From positions 69,708-133,707 of the forward strand of contig CARNVA010000003.1 of the NCBI GenBank assembly GCA_949031345.1: a DNA stretch of 64,000 nt, written 5' to 3'. Positions 1 through 7,927 of this stretch are shown piece by piece; position 1 is the stretch's first letter, and every line of letters begins with the position of its first letter. Made by a program: the position numbers and the translations under genes. The notes below the pieces were generated by a model. That model was not told the origin of the DNA and made no database searches. It saw only the letters and a program-made list of their open reading frames with translations. Source of the stretch: an uncultured Eubacteriales bacterium (GTDB lineage: Bacteria > Bacillota > Clostridia > Christensenellales > UBA1242).

Positions 1-40
1 CTTTTAAACTATAAAACTATTTTAAATAGTTTACTACATA

Positions 41-76
41 AAAACAAATTTGGCAAGAGAAATCTTGTCAAATTTG
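41..76 (-). terminator. Terminator downstream of greA
   Basis: A near-perfect hairpin: caaatttg plus caaga arms around a 4-nt loop. On the minus strand it is followed by a run of T. It lies directly after the greA stop. Confidence 0.8.
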
Positions 77-88
77 CAAATTTATCTT

Positions 89-559
89 CTAAAAATTGTG
101 TTTTACTTCCAAAATTTTGTAAACTATGTCGCCGCCTTCCATTTTAACAGTGACCTTTTCCCCCACCTTTCTTCCGATAAGGGCTGCACCTACTGGTGAA
201 TTATTGCTGATGATGCCTTTTGCTGGATTGCTTTCAGTTGAGCCCAGAATTTGCAAAACAAGGTTTTCATCAAATTCTTCATCATACACTGTGACAGTAG
301 AGCCAATGCTTACCTGACCTTCTGTAGCAGAATTATCAATGATTTCACAGTTTAAGAGAATATCTTCCATTTCATGAATTTCAGCTTCGATTTGTGCTTG
401 TTCTTCCTTAGCTGCATCATATTCAGAATTTTCAGAAAGGTCGCCAAATTCTCTTGCAATAGCAATCTTTTCGCTTGCCTCAACCCTTCTAGTAGATTTG
501 TAATAATTTAATTTTTCTTCTAATTGCTTTTTGCCCTCAGCGGTTAAAAAATGTGTCAT
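89..559 (-). CDS. greA: Transcription elongation factor GreA
   Basis: GreA binds the RNA polymerase secondary channel and stimulates cleavage of backtracked transcripts. The 156 residues match the family length. The N-terminal coiled coil (about 1-77) carries the acidic tip GDLSENSEYDAAK at residues 39-51, with D40 and E43 in the catalytic positions. The C-terminal FKBP-like domain contains the family block ISNNSPVGAALIGRKVGE. The ATG is preceded by AAAGGAG. It is a single gene with its own terminator, divergent from the DUF378 gene. The assignment is secure. Confidence 0.97.
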   Translation of the reverse strand: MTHFLTAEGKKQLEEKLNYYKSTRRVEASEKIAIAREFGDLSENSEYDAAKEEQAQIEAEIHEMEDILLNCEIIDNSATEGQVSIGSTVTVYDEEFDENLVLQILGSTESNPAKGIISNNSPVGAALIGRKVGEKVTVKMEGGDIVYKILEVKHNF

Positions 560-737
560 GTTTAGCTCCTTTTATAAATTTAAAAAAATACTCCATCATT
601 CAACTTTGACAAAGTAACTATTGATTTTTTCAATTTACCTTCTATAGTATATTCATTTTTCACAAATAAGTCAACAAATTTTATGTTTTTTGCATTTTTT
701 TTCGTGATTTGCGAACATTATACTAGGAGGAAATTCT

Positions 738-1193
738 ATGATTACCATAATTTCTTTTTTATTGACCTTAATAGGCTCTATAAACTGGCTTATGATTGGT
801 CTTTTGCAATATGACTTTGTCGCTGGAATATTTGGCTATCAAGCCAGCGTATTGTCAAGGATTATCTATATTATCGTAGGTGCTTCAAGTTTTGTGCTTG
901 TTTTCAAACTGATAAAAGGCAAAGGCACCCTCAATATTCTTTCAAAACGAAATAAAAAAGACCTCGCAAATAAAATAAACAAAGATAAAAAAGAGGATAA
1001 AGAGGAAAAAGAAGACTCAATCTTTGAAAAAGGTGCTTATGCCCACGCTCATAATATTGAAAGCGGCGAAGATGTTTATAAGGAAGAATTAAGAGAAAAA
1101 TTCAACCGTGAACATGAAAAAGATGAAGCTTCTTTTCACAAACATTCAAGCGGTTTGTTTGACGAACATTTTGATGACAGAGGCGAGCTATGA
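738..1193 (+). CDS. DUF378 (YuzA-like) membrane protein with charged C-terminal tail
   Basis: The first about 65 residues form two hydrophobic segments with the NWLMIGL and DFVAGIFG signature of DUF378/YuzA small membrane proteins, whose function is unknown. YuzA-type proteins are usually under 90 residues. Here the domain is followed by about 85 residues rich in Lys and Glu, then His/Asp near the end, predicted cytosolic and probably disordered. A strong AGGAGG precedes the ATG. The stop overlaps the start of a 28-codon ORF (ATGA), which suggests translational coupling. The function of the extended tail is unknown. Confidence 0.8.
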   Translation: MITIISFLLTLIGSINWLMIGLLQYDFVAGIFGYQASVLSRIIYIIVGASSFVLVFKLIKGKGTLNILSKRNKKDLANKINKDKKEDKEEKEDSIFEKGAYAHAHNIESGEDVYKEELREKFNREHEKDEASFHKHSSGLFDEHFDDRGEL

Positions 1194-1276
1194 ATTACAG
1201 AAATCTTTCAATCATAACGCTTATTGTCATCTTTTGTGGTTGTCTTTTTTGCAGTTTGTTTTTTAATTTATTTTAA
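1190..1276 (+). CDS. Putative 28-residue hydrophobic membrane peptide
   Basis: A 28-codon ORF starts in an ATGA overlap with the upstream DUF378 gene. It encodes one hydrophobic segment with three Cys, beginning MNYRNLSIITL. Support is the 4-nt overlap, typical of coupled translation, and the purely transmembrane composition. It has no independent ribosome binding site. It could be chance, since AT-rich DNA easily yields hydrophobic ORFs. Confidence 0.4.
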   Translation: MNYRNLSIITLIVIFCGCLFCSLFFNLF

Positions 1277-1295
1277 TTATTATAATCGCAGCATT

Positions 1296-1754
1296 TTATT
1301 TATGATATTTAGAATTTGAATTTATCATAAAAGCCCGATAAATCTGTTCAAGCAAGATTATTCTTGCTAAATTATGAGGATAAGTAGCCTTTCCAAAAGA
1401 CAGCTTATCCCCTATTTTTTGTTTGACTGCATTGCTTACTCCATAAGAGCCGCCAATAACAAATGTGATTGTGCTGTTTTCCAGTGCAGTCGTCTCAATT
1501 TTGTTTGCAAATTGTTCGCTTGAAAGCTCTTTGCCATTTAAATCCAGCAAAATGTTTTTGCCAGAAAGTGAATTTAAAATTTCTTCACCTTCTAAAGCAA
1601 TAATTTTTTCAATATTATCAAATTTATTTTGTTCTTCAAGCTCGATTATTTCTGTTTTGCAAAATCGCGAAAGTCTTTTGACATATTCGCCTTGAGCTTC
1701 CTGCCAAAACTTTTCTTTAAGCTTTCCAACGCAAACTACCCTTATCGTTATCAT
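1296..1754 (-). CDS. rlmH: 23S rRNA (pseudouridine-1915-N3)-methyltransferase RlmH
   Basis: RlmH is a small SPOUT methyltransferase that methylates pseudouridine 1915 in helix 69 of 23S rRNA. The 152 residues start MITIRVVCVGKLKEKFW. The SAM-binding knot has FVIGGSYGV and the C-terminus has LARIILLEQIYRAFMI, ending in the conserved YHK. I place the start at 1754 rather than the in-frame ATG at 1766 because it begins at the family start and gives a 4-nt ATGA overlap with the upstream CPBP protease. The two genes are therefore probably co-translated. Confidence 0.96.
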   Translation of the reverse strand: MITIRVVCVGKLKEKFWQEAQGEYVKRLSRFCKTEIIELEEQNKFDNIEKIIALEGEEILNSLSGKNILLDLNGKELSSEQFANKIETTALENSTITFVIGGSYGVSNAVKQKIGDKLSFGKATYPHNLARIILLEQIYRAFMINSNSKYHK

Positions 1755-2911
1755 AAAATGCCCCAAATAAAAGTAAACAATGTGATTGTGCTCATAATCA
1801 CAATAATAGTGGTCAAAATTATTTTAGCAATTTTATCAGTTTCATATAGTATTGGCTCTTTTTGTAAATTGAAGGTAATATCACTGTGATAGCCAAGTTG
1901 TTTTGCTTTTTCATTGTAAATTTTGTCGAAATTATCCAAAAATCTTTCTTGAATGCTTGTATCATCCACTCTATCGAAATTGCCATTTTTAATATTTTCA
2001 ATCTCATAAAGATATCTTTCTTTTTCATATTGCTCGACCATAGCTTTTTGCATTTTTCCCATTCTGTCAAGTGCAGAAAATTTAAACAAATGAAACAGCA
2101 GCCAGAAAAGAAAGATAAACAAAGCAAAAATAAGCAAAATCATAAACATAATTGTAAGAATTGGGCTTGAGCTAAGCCATGATTGTAATACTTGGAAGCC
2201 AGCGTCAAAGCCAAGATTATGAAAACTTGAAAAGCCCATAAATACTGAAATAGCATTGTTCATAAAATGGACTATCATAGCTGGATAAATGCTTTCAGTC
2301 CTAAGTGAGATATAGCCAACCAAAATTCCTATTAAAGTTGCATAAACCACCTGTTCTACATTTAGGTGCAAAAGACCGAACAACAGCGCCGATAAAACAA
2401 CCGCCCTTCTTGGCCCGAATTGAGAGAATCCATTTAAAATCATTCCACGATGTGCAACTTCTTCACATACGCCTGGCAAGACAGCAGTGAAGAACAAGTT
2501 GACTAAAAGCAGCCAAATTGGATATGAAGTCATTCTTTCCCCACCACTTGAAAAATTGTAACCTATACTTGACATCAATGCGTTGATAAAGGTCATTATA
2601 AGCACATTTAAAACATAAACTACAATTCCAATCAATATGCTTATCAAAATCTGTCTAAATCGTATCTTTCTGAAACCAAAAAACTTCAAAACATTTTTGG
2701 TATTTGATTTCATTAAAAAAGCAAACAAGAATATGGACAGACAAAAAAGTAGCCCTACTTGTATGACTATATTGAGGACATATCCTCCCCACTCATTATT
2801 TAAAAAATCTAATACTCCAAAAGCTGAAAGCATTCTAATTGTCGCAAATAAAACAACAATTGGAAGATAGCATATTAGAGTAATCCTAAGTAATTTATTT
2901 CTATAAGACAT
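1751..2911 (-). CDS. CPBP family intramembrane metalloprotease (first copy)
   Basis: A multi-pass membrane protein of the CPBP (CAAX protease/bacteriocin-processing, Abi) family. It has the motif order EEVAHR at 150-155, a His at 182 in GLLHLN, and a His at 215 in VHFMNN, which are the metal and catalytic positions of Rce1-like glutamyl proteases. Family members cleave prenylated proteins or peptides, or act in bacteriocin self-immunity; the substrate here is unknown. A cytosolic stretch of about 80 residues sits before the last transmembrane segment. It precedes and overlaps rlmH by 4 nt, and a second CPBP gene lies just upstream on the same strand. Confidence 0.9.
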   Translation of the reverse strand: MSYRNKLLRITLICYLPIVVLFATIRMLSAFGVLDFLNNEWGGYVLNIVIQVGLLFCLSIFLFAFLMKSNTKNVLKFFGFRKIRFRQILISILIGIVVYVLNVLIMTFINALMSSIGYNFSSGGERMTSYPIWLLLVNLFFTAVLPGVCEEVAHRGMILNGFSQFGPRRAVVLSALLFGLLHLNVEQVVYATLIGILVGYISLRTESIYPAMIVHFMNNAISVFMGFSSFHNLGFDAGFQVLQSWLSSSPILTIMFMILLIFALFIFLFWLLFHLFKFSALDRMGKMQKAMVEQYEKERYLYEIENIKNGNFDRVDDTSIQERFLDNFDKIYNEKAKQLGYHSDITFNLQKEPILYETDKIAKIILTTIIVIMSTITLFTFIWGIL

Positions 2912-2935
2912 CCTTCTCCCTTTTTACCTATGTAA

Positions 2936-2949
2936 TGTACGATTGTACA
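2936..2949. promoter_or_regulatory. Inverted repeat at the promoter of the first CPBP gene (possible operator)
   Basis: The dyad TGTAC-4-GTACA lies 5 bp downstream of the predicted -10 box (2954-2959) and upstream of the CPBP start, so it would overlap the transcription start. The position suits a repressor operator, but no regulator is identified. Confidence 0.35.
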
Positions 2950-2953
2950 ACTA

Positions 2954-2982
2954 AATATATTATGAAATTTTTAATAAATCAA
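2954..2982 (-). promoter_or_regulatory. Predicted promoter of the CPBP-rlmH operon
   Basis: Minus-strand TTGATT, a 17-bp spacer, then TATATT, about 40 nt before the start codon. Confidence 0.5.
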
Positions 2983-3040
2983 GCACGATTTTTGTCTACT
3001 TTTGTAGTAAAATGTCGAATTTTTTCCTGTTTTGTCGAAA

Positions 3041-4024
3041 CTAGCCCATGACTATGGTTGTAATTGTTGCCACTAAATATAAAACACCAGCGACTGCAAA
3101 TGATATATAAAGATATTTCGAAGTCTTGATTGAAGTGCGTTGACGCTCTTCTTTGCTTTTATGTTTAAAGTAATATCTGTCTATTAAATAATAGATTGCA
3201 AAGGTTGTCGCCATTAGTGCTATTGCGACCAAATAAAACCACCATGTATCTGCCAAAGATAATGAAAAGCCAGTTGCATTTTCAATATATGCAAAAGTCA
3301 CAACCAAAAAGTTGTTTATAAAATGCACGAGAATAGAGCTTACAAGTGAGCCTGTTCTAAGCACTATCCACCCCATTATGCAACCAAGCAAGAATGGATA
3401 AACAAGTTGTTGAATGTTGTTGTGCATAATGGCAAACATAAGTGCAGAAAGCAAAATTGATACATAGTCATTAAATCGAGACCTAAGCCCATTTAAAATC
3501 ATTCCTCTGAAGATAAACTCTTCATATATTGAAGGCAAAACAGCAAGAAGCACAATTGATAATAGGTATGTCCACCAAGATGTTGGGTTGAGCCCTGACA
3601 AAGAGTTGTCTAAAGGATAGCCAACAACTTTTAAGAAGTTGTCAAATGCACCTATAAAATATTGAATACCGAAAAGGGATATTACACCCACTAATACCAT
3701 TAAGAGATAGGTATGCCATTTCATTTTAAAATTCAAATTTACAGCTTTAAAACTTATCTTTTCTTTTTTGTTATACATGAAGAAAATGACAGCAAACATA
3801 AGAAATGTGCAAATAGAATATGCTATACTATAGCCTATGTTGTCAGTAATTACGCTGGACTCTATTTCTTGACCTCTTGCAATTTGAGAAATTACAAAAG
3901 AGATAATAAGCGCAAGCAAAAGTGGTGATGCAATAGCAATTAAAAACACCTTTCCGCTGTCATCATCTTTATAGATATTTCTTTTTTCTACTTCTGTCTT
4001 TATTTCATTTTGAATATTTTTCAT
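3041..4024 (-). CDS. CPBP family intramembrane metalloprotease (second copy)
   Basis: A 327-residue multi-pass membrane protein, paralogous in motif layout to the CPBP protein next door: EEFIFR at 168-173, His201 in AIMHNN, and His234 in LVHFINN. All three positions expected for catalysis are present. A soluble basic N-terminus of about 25 residues precedes the first membrane segment. No ribosome binding site is visible. A clear -10 box ends 6 nt before the ATG, so the transcript is predicted to be leaderless. It diverges from tadA, which shows the same layout. Substrate unknown. Confidence 0.9.
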   Translation of the reverse strand: MKNIQNEIKTEVEKRNIYKDDDSGKVFLIAIASPLLLALIISFVISQIARGQEIESSVITDNIGYSIAYSICTFLMFAVIFFMYNKKEKISFKAVNLNFKMKWHTYLLMVLVGVISLFGIQYFIGAFDNFLKVVGYPLDNSLSGLNPTSWWTYLLSIVLLAVLPSIYEEFIFRGMILNGLRSRFNDYVSILLSALMFAIMHNNIQQLVYPFLLGCIMGWIVLRTGSLVSSILVHFINNFLVVTFAYIENATGFSLSLADTWWFYLVAIALMATTFAIYYLIDRYYFKHKSKEERQRTSIKTSKYLYISFAVAGVLYLVATITTIVMG

Positions 4025-4030
4025 CTTTTA

Positions 4031-4059
4031 ATTATACAACAAATGTTTGTAAATTACAA
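4031..4059 (-). promoter_or_regulatory. Promoter placing the second CPBP start at +1 (leaderless)
   Basis: Minus-strand TTGTAA, a 17-bp spacer, TATAAT, then 6 nt (TAAAAG) and the ATG. Transcription would start at about the A of the start codon. Confidence 0.65.
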
Positions 4060-4068
4060 TCAAATGAC

Positions 4069-4097
4069 TTTACATTTCAAAAAATAATCATTAAAAT
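4069..4097 (+). promoter_or_regulatory. Promoter placing the tadA start at +1 (leaderless)
   Basis: TTTACA, a 17-bp spacer, TAAAAT, then 6 nt and the ATG at 4104. There is no purine-rich ribosome binding site between the -10 box and the ATG. Confidence 0.6.
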
Positions 4098-4103
4098 ATA
4101 AGC

Positions 4104-4565
4104 ATGTTGGATTTTATGAAAGAAGCTTTAAAAGAGGCTCGAAAAGCTTATCAAGAGGATGAAGTGCCTATTGGAGCAGTGATAGTCAAAGATGGAAAGA
4201 TAATTGCCAGAGGGCATAACAATCGCGAAAAAAGCCAGAATGCAATAAAACATGGTGAAATTATTGCTATTGAAAAGGCTTGCAAGAAATTAAAATCTTG
4301 GCGCCTTGACAATCTTGAATTATATGTTACATTAGAGCCCTGCCCTATGTGCGCGGGTGCTATTGCCAATGCAAGAATAGCAAAAGTCGTTTATGGTTGC
4401 AAAGAGACCAGCTCGCAAGATGAATTGTGCAAAAAGATACTTACAAGTTTAAGACTAAATCATAAGGTTGAAATTGTCTATGATGATCGGCATAGCGAAG
4501 AAATAGCCGCCCTTCTTGGAAACTTCTTCACCAGTAAGCGAAAAAACAAGACAAGTAAAATTTAA
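4104..4565 (+). CDS. tadA: tRNA-specific adenosine deaminase TadA
   Basis: TadA deaminates A34 to inosine in tRNA-Arg(ACG). The zinc cytidine-deaminase fold is visible: H50-G-E52 (the family usually has H[AV]E) supplies the first zinc ligand and the catalytic Glu, and EPCPMCAGA supplies C80 and C83. The 153-residue length is typical. The Gly in HGE is conservative and does not remove a ligand. The gene appears leaderless, with the ATG 6 nt after a -10 box and no ribosome binding site. A strong terminator follows at 4581-4610. Confidence 0.95.
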   Translation: MLDFMKEALKEARKAYQEDEVPIGAVIVKDGKIIARGHNNREKSQNAIKHGEIIAIEKACKKLKSWRLDNLELYVTLEPCPMCAGAIANARIAKVVYGCKETSSQDELCKKILTSLRLNHKVEIVYDDRHSEEIAALLGNFFTSKRKNKTSKI

Positions 4566-4580
4566 TTTAAAAGATTACTA

Positions 4581-4610
4581 AAAAAAGACCACTTAATATG
4601 GTCTTTTTTT
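4581..4610. terminator. Terminator between tadA and the SHOCT protein gene
   Basis: An AAAAAAGACC / GGTCTTTTTTT hairpin. It is symmetric, so it can serve both converging genes. Confidence 0.8.
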
Positions 4611-4639
4611 ATCATTTTTAAGCTTTAAATTTTATTTGA

Positions 4640-5140
4640 TTACAATAATTTAGTAAGCTCTTCTTGAAACTCTTCATCTGAAATTTCGCCTTTTTCATGG
4701 CGTTTTCTAAGAGAAGCAATCTTCTCTTCTTTAGTATCTGCTTTATCCTCTTTGTTGACATATTCAATTATTACACCTTCTTCTCTCACCTCTTTTTGGG
4801 GCTTAATCCAAACCCAATCAGAGATAAAGATAGTCACAATAAGAAGCACTGAGGTAATTGAGAAAAGATTTAAGATAATTGAAATAGTCAGTGCCGCCAT
4901 GTATAAACCATAACGCGACCTAAAATATTTTCCATTATTCCAAATAGCCATTGTCAAAAGCACGATTATTGCAATTGAAGCAGCAAGGTTTATAAAAGTA
5001 AATATCAAATAGAATATTGCTGCCCTTACAGTAACATCAGTTTGAAAATAACTTACAATATCATATATACTCCATGCAACATCTCCAAAAGAGAAGACGA
5101 TTGCAAGTATCAACAAAATTTTTTTAGTATTGTTCATCAT
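4640..5140 (-). CDS. Membrane protein with C-terminal SHOCT domain
   Basis: The first about 115 residues hold three to four hydrophobic segments. The C-terminus (about 137-166) has the SHOCT pattern: basic helix, Lys-Gly-Glu-Ile turn, then DEEFQEELTKLL. SHOCT is a short oligomerisation motif found at the ends of many bacterial proteins and gives no specific function. A strong promoter (5159-5187) and a GGAGGA ribosome binding site precede the ATG. The six-gene paralogue family at the right end of the window carries a similar GEIS-like motif internally. Confidence 0.7.
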   Translation of the reverse strand: MMNNTKKILLILAIVFSFGDVAWSIYDIVSYFQTDVTVRAAIFYLIFTFINLAASIAIIVLLTMAIWNNGKYFRSRYGLYMAALTISIILNLFSITSVLLIVTIFISDWVWIKPQKEVREEGVIIEYVNKEDKADTKEEKIASLRKRHEKGEISDEEFQEELTKLL

Positions 5141-5158
5141 TCCTCCAAATATAATAGG

Positions 5159-5187
5159 ATTGTATCAAAATATCAAAAACATGTCAA
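5159..5187 (-). promoter_or_regulatory. Promoter of the SHOCT membrane protein gene
   Basis: Minus-strand TTGACA, a 17-bp spacer, TACAAT. Confidence 0.65.
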
Positions 5188-5251
5188 ATCATTTGGCACT
5201 TTTCATAATTTATTATATACTTTAAGTTGAATATTATAACGGAGAAAAAAG

Positions 5252-6040
5252 ATGAAAAAAGTAAAAACACAAAAAAATATCATAATTACTGGATCTTCAA
5301 GCGGAATTGGACAGGCATTAAGAAATTATTACACTGCAAATGGCGATAATGTAATCGGAATAAGTTTATGCGATGATGATTATTGCTGTGATGTATCTGA
5401 TTATCAAGCTATGAAGGCTATATTTGACGAAATAAAGACTAAGATAGACAAGATTGATATTCTCATCCCTTGCGCTGGCTTTGGCCTTTCTGGCGCAATT
5501 GAGCTTATTGACAACAAGCTTATTCAAAAGGAATATGATGTAAATGTCTTAGGCACAGTCAACTCAATTCAATGCAGTCTGCCTTTAATGCGTGAAAATG
5601 GAAAGATAATCAACATAAGCTCTGCCTGCGCCCTCTTTCCATTGCCTTTTAGAGCTTTCTATTGCTCAAGTAAGGCAGCAGTAAGCAGTCTGAGCGATTG
5701 TCTTAGAATGGAGCTTTCAAGGACAAAAATTCAGGTCACTGCTATTTGTCCTTGTGACATTAAAACCAATTTCACAAAAAATCGTCAGAAAAGTTATGAC
5801 ACAAATGAGCGTTATGGAGAGGCTATCCGCTGCTCTGCCGAGCGTATTGACAGCCGTGAAGATAAAAGAATGTCAATTGAGAAAGCGACCAAAATTATGG
5901 TCAAAATTATTGGCAAGAGAAAGCTTAAACCTCAATATGTAATGGGTGCTCGTAATAAATTTTTATATCAAGTGCAAAAATTCTTCCCTCGCTCTTGGGT
6001 AATTAAAGTAATGACAAAAATGTTTTATATAGAAAAATAA
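5252..6040 (+). CDS. Short-chain dehydrogenase/reductase (SDR)
   Basis: A 262-residue classical SDR. The Rossmann nucleotide motif TGSSSGIG is at 13-20, the serine of the catalytic set is in INISS (about 123-124), and the YxxxK pair is Y137/K141. The C-terminus adds a basic, aromatic extension. SDRs use NAD(P)H on alcohols, ketones or sugars; the substrate cannot be read here. The CxxDV stretch after strand 2 is short, as in the 'SDR family oxidoreductase' group of Bacillota. The ribosome binding site ACGGAGAA is good. It is a monocistronic gene converging on the GT2 gene. Confidence 0.9.
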   Translation: MKKVKTQKNIIITGSSSGIGQALRNYYTANGDNVIGISLCDDDYCCDVSDYQAMKAIFDEIKTKIDKIDILIPCAGFGLSGAIELIDNKLIQKEYDVNVLGTVNSIQCSLPLMRENGKIINISSACALFPLPFRAFYCSSKAAVSSLSDCLRMELSRTKIQVTAICPCDIKTNFTKNRQKSYDTNERYGEAIRCSAERIDSREDKRMSIEKATKIMVKIIGKRKLKPQYVMGARNKFLYQVQKFFPRSWVIKVMTKMFYIEK

Positions 6041-6064
6041 CTTTTTAAAGATATCTATTGCAAA

Positions 6065-6100
6065 CAAAAAAACTTATCAAATTTAATGATAAGTTTTTTA
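6065..6100. terminator. Bidirectional terminator between the SDR and GT2 genes
   Basis: AAAAAACTTATCA / TGATAAGTTTTTT hairpin between convergent genes. Confidence 0.8.
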
Positions 6101-6107
6101 TTTTCAA

Positions 6108-7403
6108 CTATTTATTTTGATTGTCAAGTTTATCCATTTCCATAACAGTATCGTGAGGAATTGGCTTCCATTCCACCTTTGTAAATAAAGCAATATAGTA
6201 TGTAAAATTTCCAATTAAGTCAAACAGGAAGAATAAAATGGTGTGCCAAATTGTTTTCCAAACTGGCATTTTGCCGAGTTGTTTGCGATAACAAATAAGT
6301 ATCAACAACACAAGGCCTACACCAGAAAGGAAGGCTTTAAAAATATATGAGGCATAGAAAATGAGAAGTCCTTTTACTCCACCCCAATAGTCGCAGGCAA
6401 GAAAAGCAAGAGTAATTGTCAAAATTCTAGTAAGTATTCTTCTTAAAGCGCCTTCAGCCGCGCTTGGGAAATTTAACCAGAAACAATCGTAAGTAGTTGG
6501 GAAATATTTATTTTTACTGAACAAATTTTTAATCAATTTAGGCTCATTTTCAGCAAAAGATTGATAATGTCCCTTTGCCCATCTTATACGCTGTCTGCAT
6601 GAAACTTTTAAATTATAAGGCTGTTCGTCATAGAAAACTGCATCTTCGCAATAGACAATTCGATAATTTTGCACGACTGCATCACTGCAAAAAGAGCGGT
6701 CTTCTGTAAGTGTAACATAATTCCAACCATCTTTTACAAGTTCGTTTGAAAACAAAAAGCCTGTCCCCTGTATTCTGCAAGCTTGATTTAAAACGGCTTT
6801 TGCGCGATTTTCAAGCAGGCATGTTCTTAGCCAGTGCATAGCATAGGCAAAAGAAATCCAATTTTGATTCATGTTTTTTGACTTTCTGAAAGATGTTATG
6901 ATTTTATTTCCATCATCAAAAGCGTCGTTCATCTTGCTAACATAATCTTTTTGCAATACATTGTCGGCATCAAAGATGAAATAACCATCAAAAAGCTCTA
7001 TCCCAAAATCTTTTTTGATTTGGTCAAACAAATAACGAAGGGCATAACCTTTTGTGCGTTCGTCTGGATTGTTGTGTTCATAAACGACAATATTAAGTTT
7101 GCTTTTGTCATAATCTCGCACGATTTGTGCTGTATTATCAGTGCAATTGTCCGCAACTACGAAGACGCACAACCTTTCTTTAGGATAATCTTGATTGCTT
7201 ATACTGTCGAGAAGGTTTTTAATAACCTTTTCTTCATTTCTTGCGGCAATACATAGTCCATAAATATGCTTTTGCTTCGCCTCAGGATATCTTTTCTTTT
7301 TGAATATTCCCACTAAAAAGAAAATCACTTTATATAATGTCAATATAGTAAGTGCAGTGCCTATATAAGACAATACTGAAATAATAATGTTGATAGCTTC
7401 CAT
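6108..7403 (-). CDS. Membrane glycosyltransferase, family 2 (processive type)
   Basis: GT2 catalytic domain flanked by membrane segments. An N-terminal TM spans about 5-33, then come CIAARNE (51-57), VVADNCTDN for the nucleotide-sugar site, DAD (145-147) for the metal, TED (233-235) for the base, and QRIRW (271-275), the QxxRW signature of hyaluronan, cellulose and poly-GlcNAc synthases. Three or four C-terminal TM segments follow. The likely role is polymerising or transferring a sugar across the membrane for a surface polysaccharide. No partner export genes are adjacent. No ribosome binding site is visible and the ATG is only 9 nt after a -10 box. Confidence 0.88.
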   Translation of the reverse strand: MEAINIIISVLSYIGTALTILTLYKVIFFLVGIFKKKRYPEAKQKHIYGLCIAARNEEKVIKNLLDSISNQDYPKERLCVFVVADNCTDNTAQIVRDYDKSKLNIVVYEHNNPDERTKGYALRYLFDQIKKDFGIELFDGYFIFDADNVLQKDYVSKMNDAFDDGNKIITSFRKSKNMNQNWISFAYAMHWLRTCLLENRAKAVLNQACRIQGTGFLFSNELVKDGWNYVTLTEDRSFCSDAVVQNYRIVYCEDAVFYDEQPYNLKVSCRQRIRWAKGHYQSFAENEPKLIKNLFSKNKYFPTTYDCFWLNFPSAAEGALRRILTRILTITLAFLACDYWGGVKGLLIFYASYIFKAFLSGVGLVLLILICYRKQLGKMPVWKTIWHTILFFLFDLIGNFTYYIALFTKVEWKPIPHDTVMEMDKLDNQNK

Positions 7404-7412
7404 AATGTTTTG

Positions 7413-7441
7413 ATTATAACAAATTTATCAGGAAATTACAA
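7413..7441 (-). promoter_or_regulatory. Promoter of the GT2 gene with a very short leader
   Basis: Minus-strand TTGTAA, a 17-bp spacer, TATAAT. The ATG follows 9 nt later, so the 5' leader would be only 0-3 nt. Confidence 0.6.
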
Positions 7442-7462
7442 GAACATTATTCGATAAAATAC

Positions 7463-7485
7463 AAAAAAATGCGACACAAGTCGCA
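7463..7485 (-). terminator. Terminator downstream of mazF
   Basis: Minus-strand TGCGAC / GTCGCA hairpin followed by seven T. It lies about 95 nt after the mazF stop. Confidence 0.6.
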
Positions 7486-7579
7486 AGATGAATTTATTTG
7501 ATAATTTTGACAGCAATTTGAATTTATATTGTTTTTAAATTTGTTACAATTTTCAGCATGAAGCAGTTTTATTTTGTTA

Positions 7580-7927
7580 TTAAAAGCCAAGTGAAATGAG
7601 CAGCGCCTTGTTCACCTCTCTCATTTTATCAGCTGAAAGCGTAGTGACCTTTTCTTGAAGGCGACGCTTATCAAGGGTGCGAATTTGCTCTAAAAGTGCA
7701 ACCGAATTTTTGGGAAGGTTGTAATCAGAGGCTGACAGCTCGATATGAGTGGGAAGTTTTGCTTTCCCAAGTTGACTTGTAATTGCCGATACAATGACAG
7801 TTGGTGAATATTTATTTCCTATGTCATTTTGCAAAATTAAAACTGGACGAACACCACCCTGTTCGCTTCCAACGACAGGGCTTAAATCAGCATAATAAAT
7901 TTCACCTCTTTTTATTGTTCCAGTCAC
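7580..7927 (-). CDS. mazF: MazF/EndoA-type endoribonuclease toxin
   Basis: A 115-residue PemK/MazF-family RNase close to Bacillus EndoA (NdoA). It has RGEIYYADLSPVVGSEQGG at the N-terminus, RPVLILQND, SAITSQ and PTHIEL with the typical spacing, and ends in a helix. The family cleaves mRNA at short sequences and is held inactive by a co-transcribed antitoxin. Its start lies inside the upstream 86-residue gene (26-nt overlap). The order acpS, small gene, mazF on one strand mirrors the acpS to ndoAI-ndoA region of Bacillus. Confidence 0.95.
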   Translation of the reverse strand: MTGTIKRGEIYYADLSPVVGSEQGGVRPVLILQNDIGNKYSPTVIVSAITSQLGKAKLPTHIELSASDYNLPKNSVALLEQIRTLDKRRLQEKVTTLSADKMREVNKALLISLGF

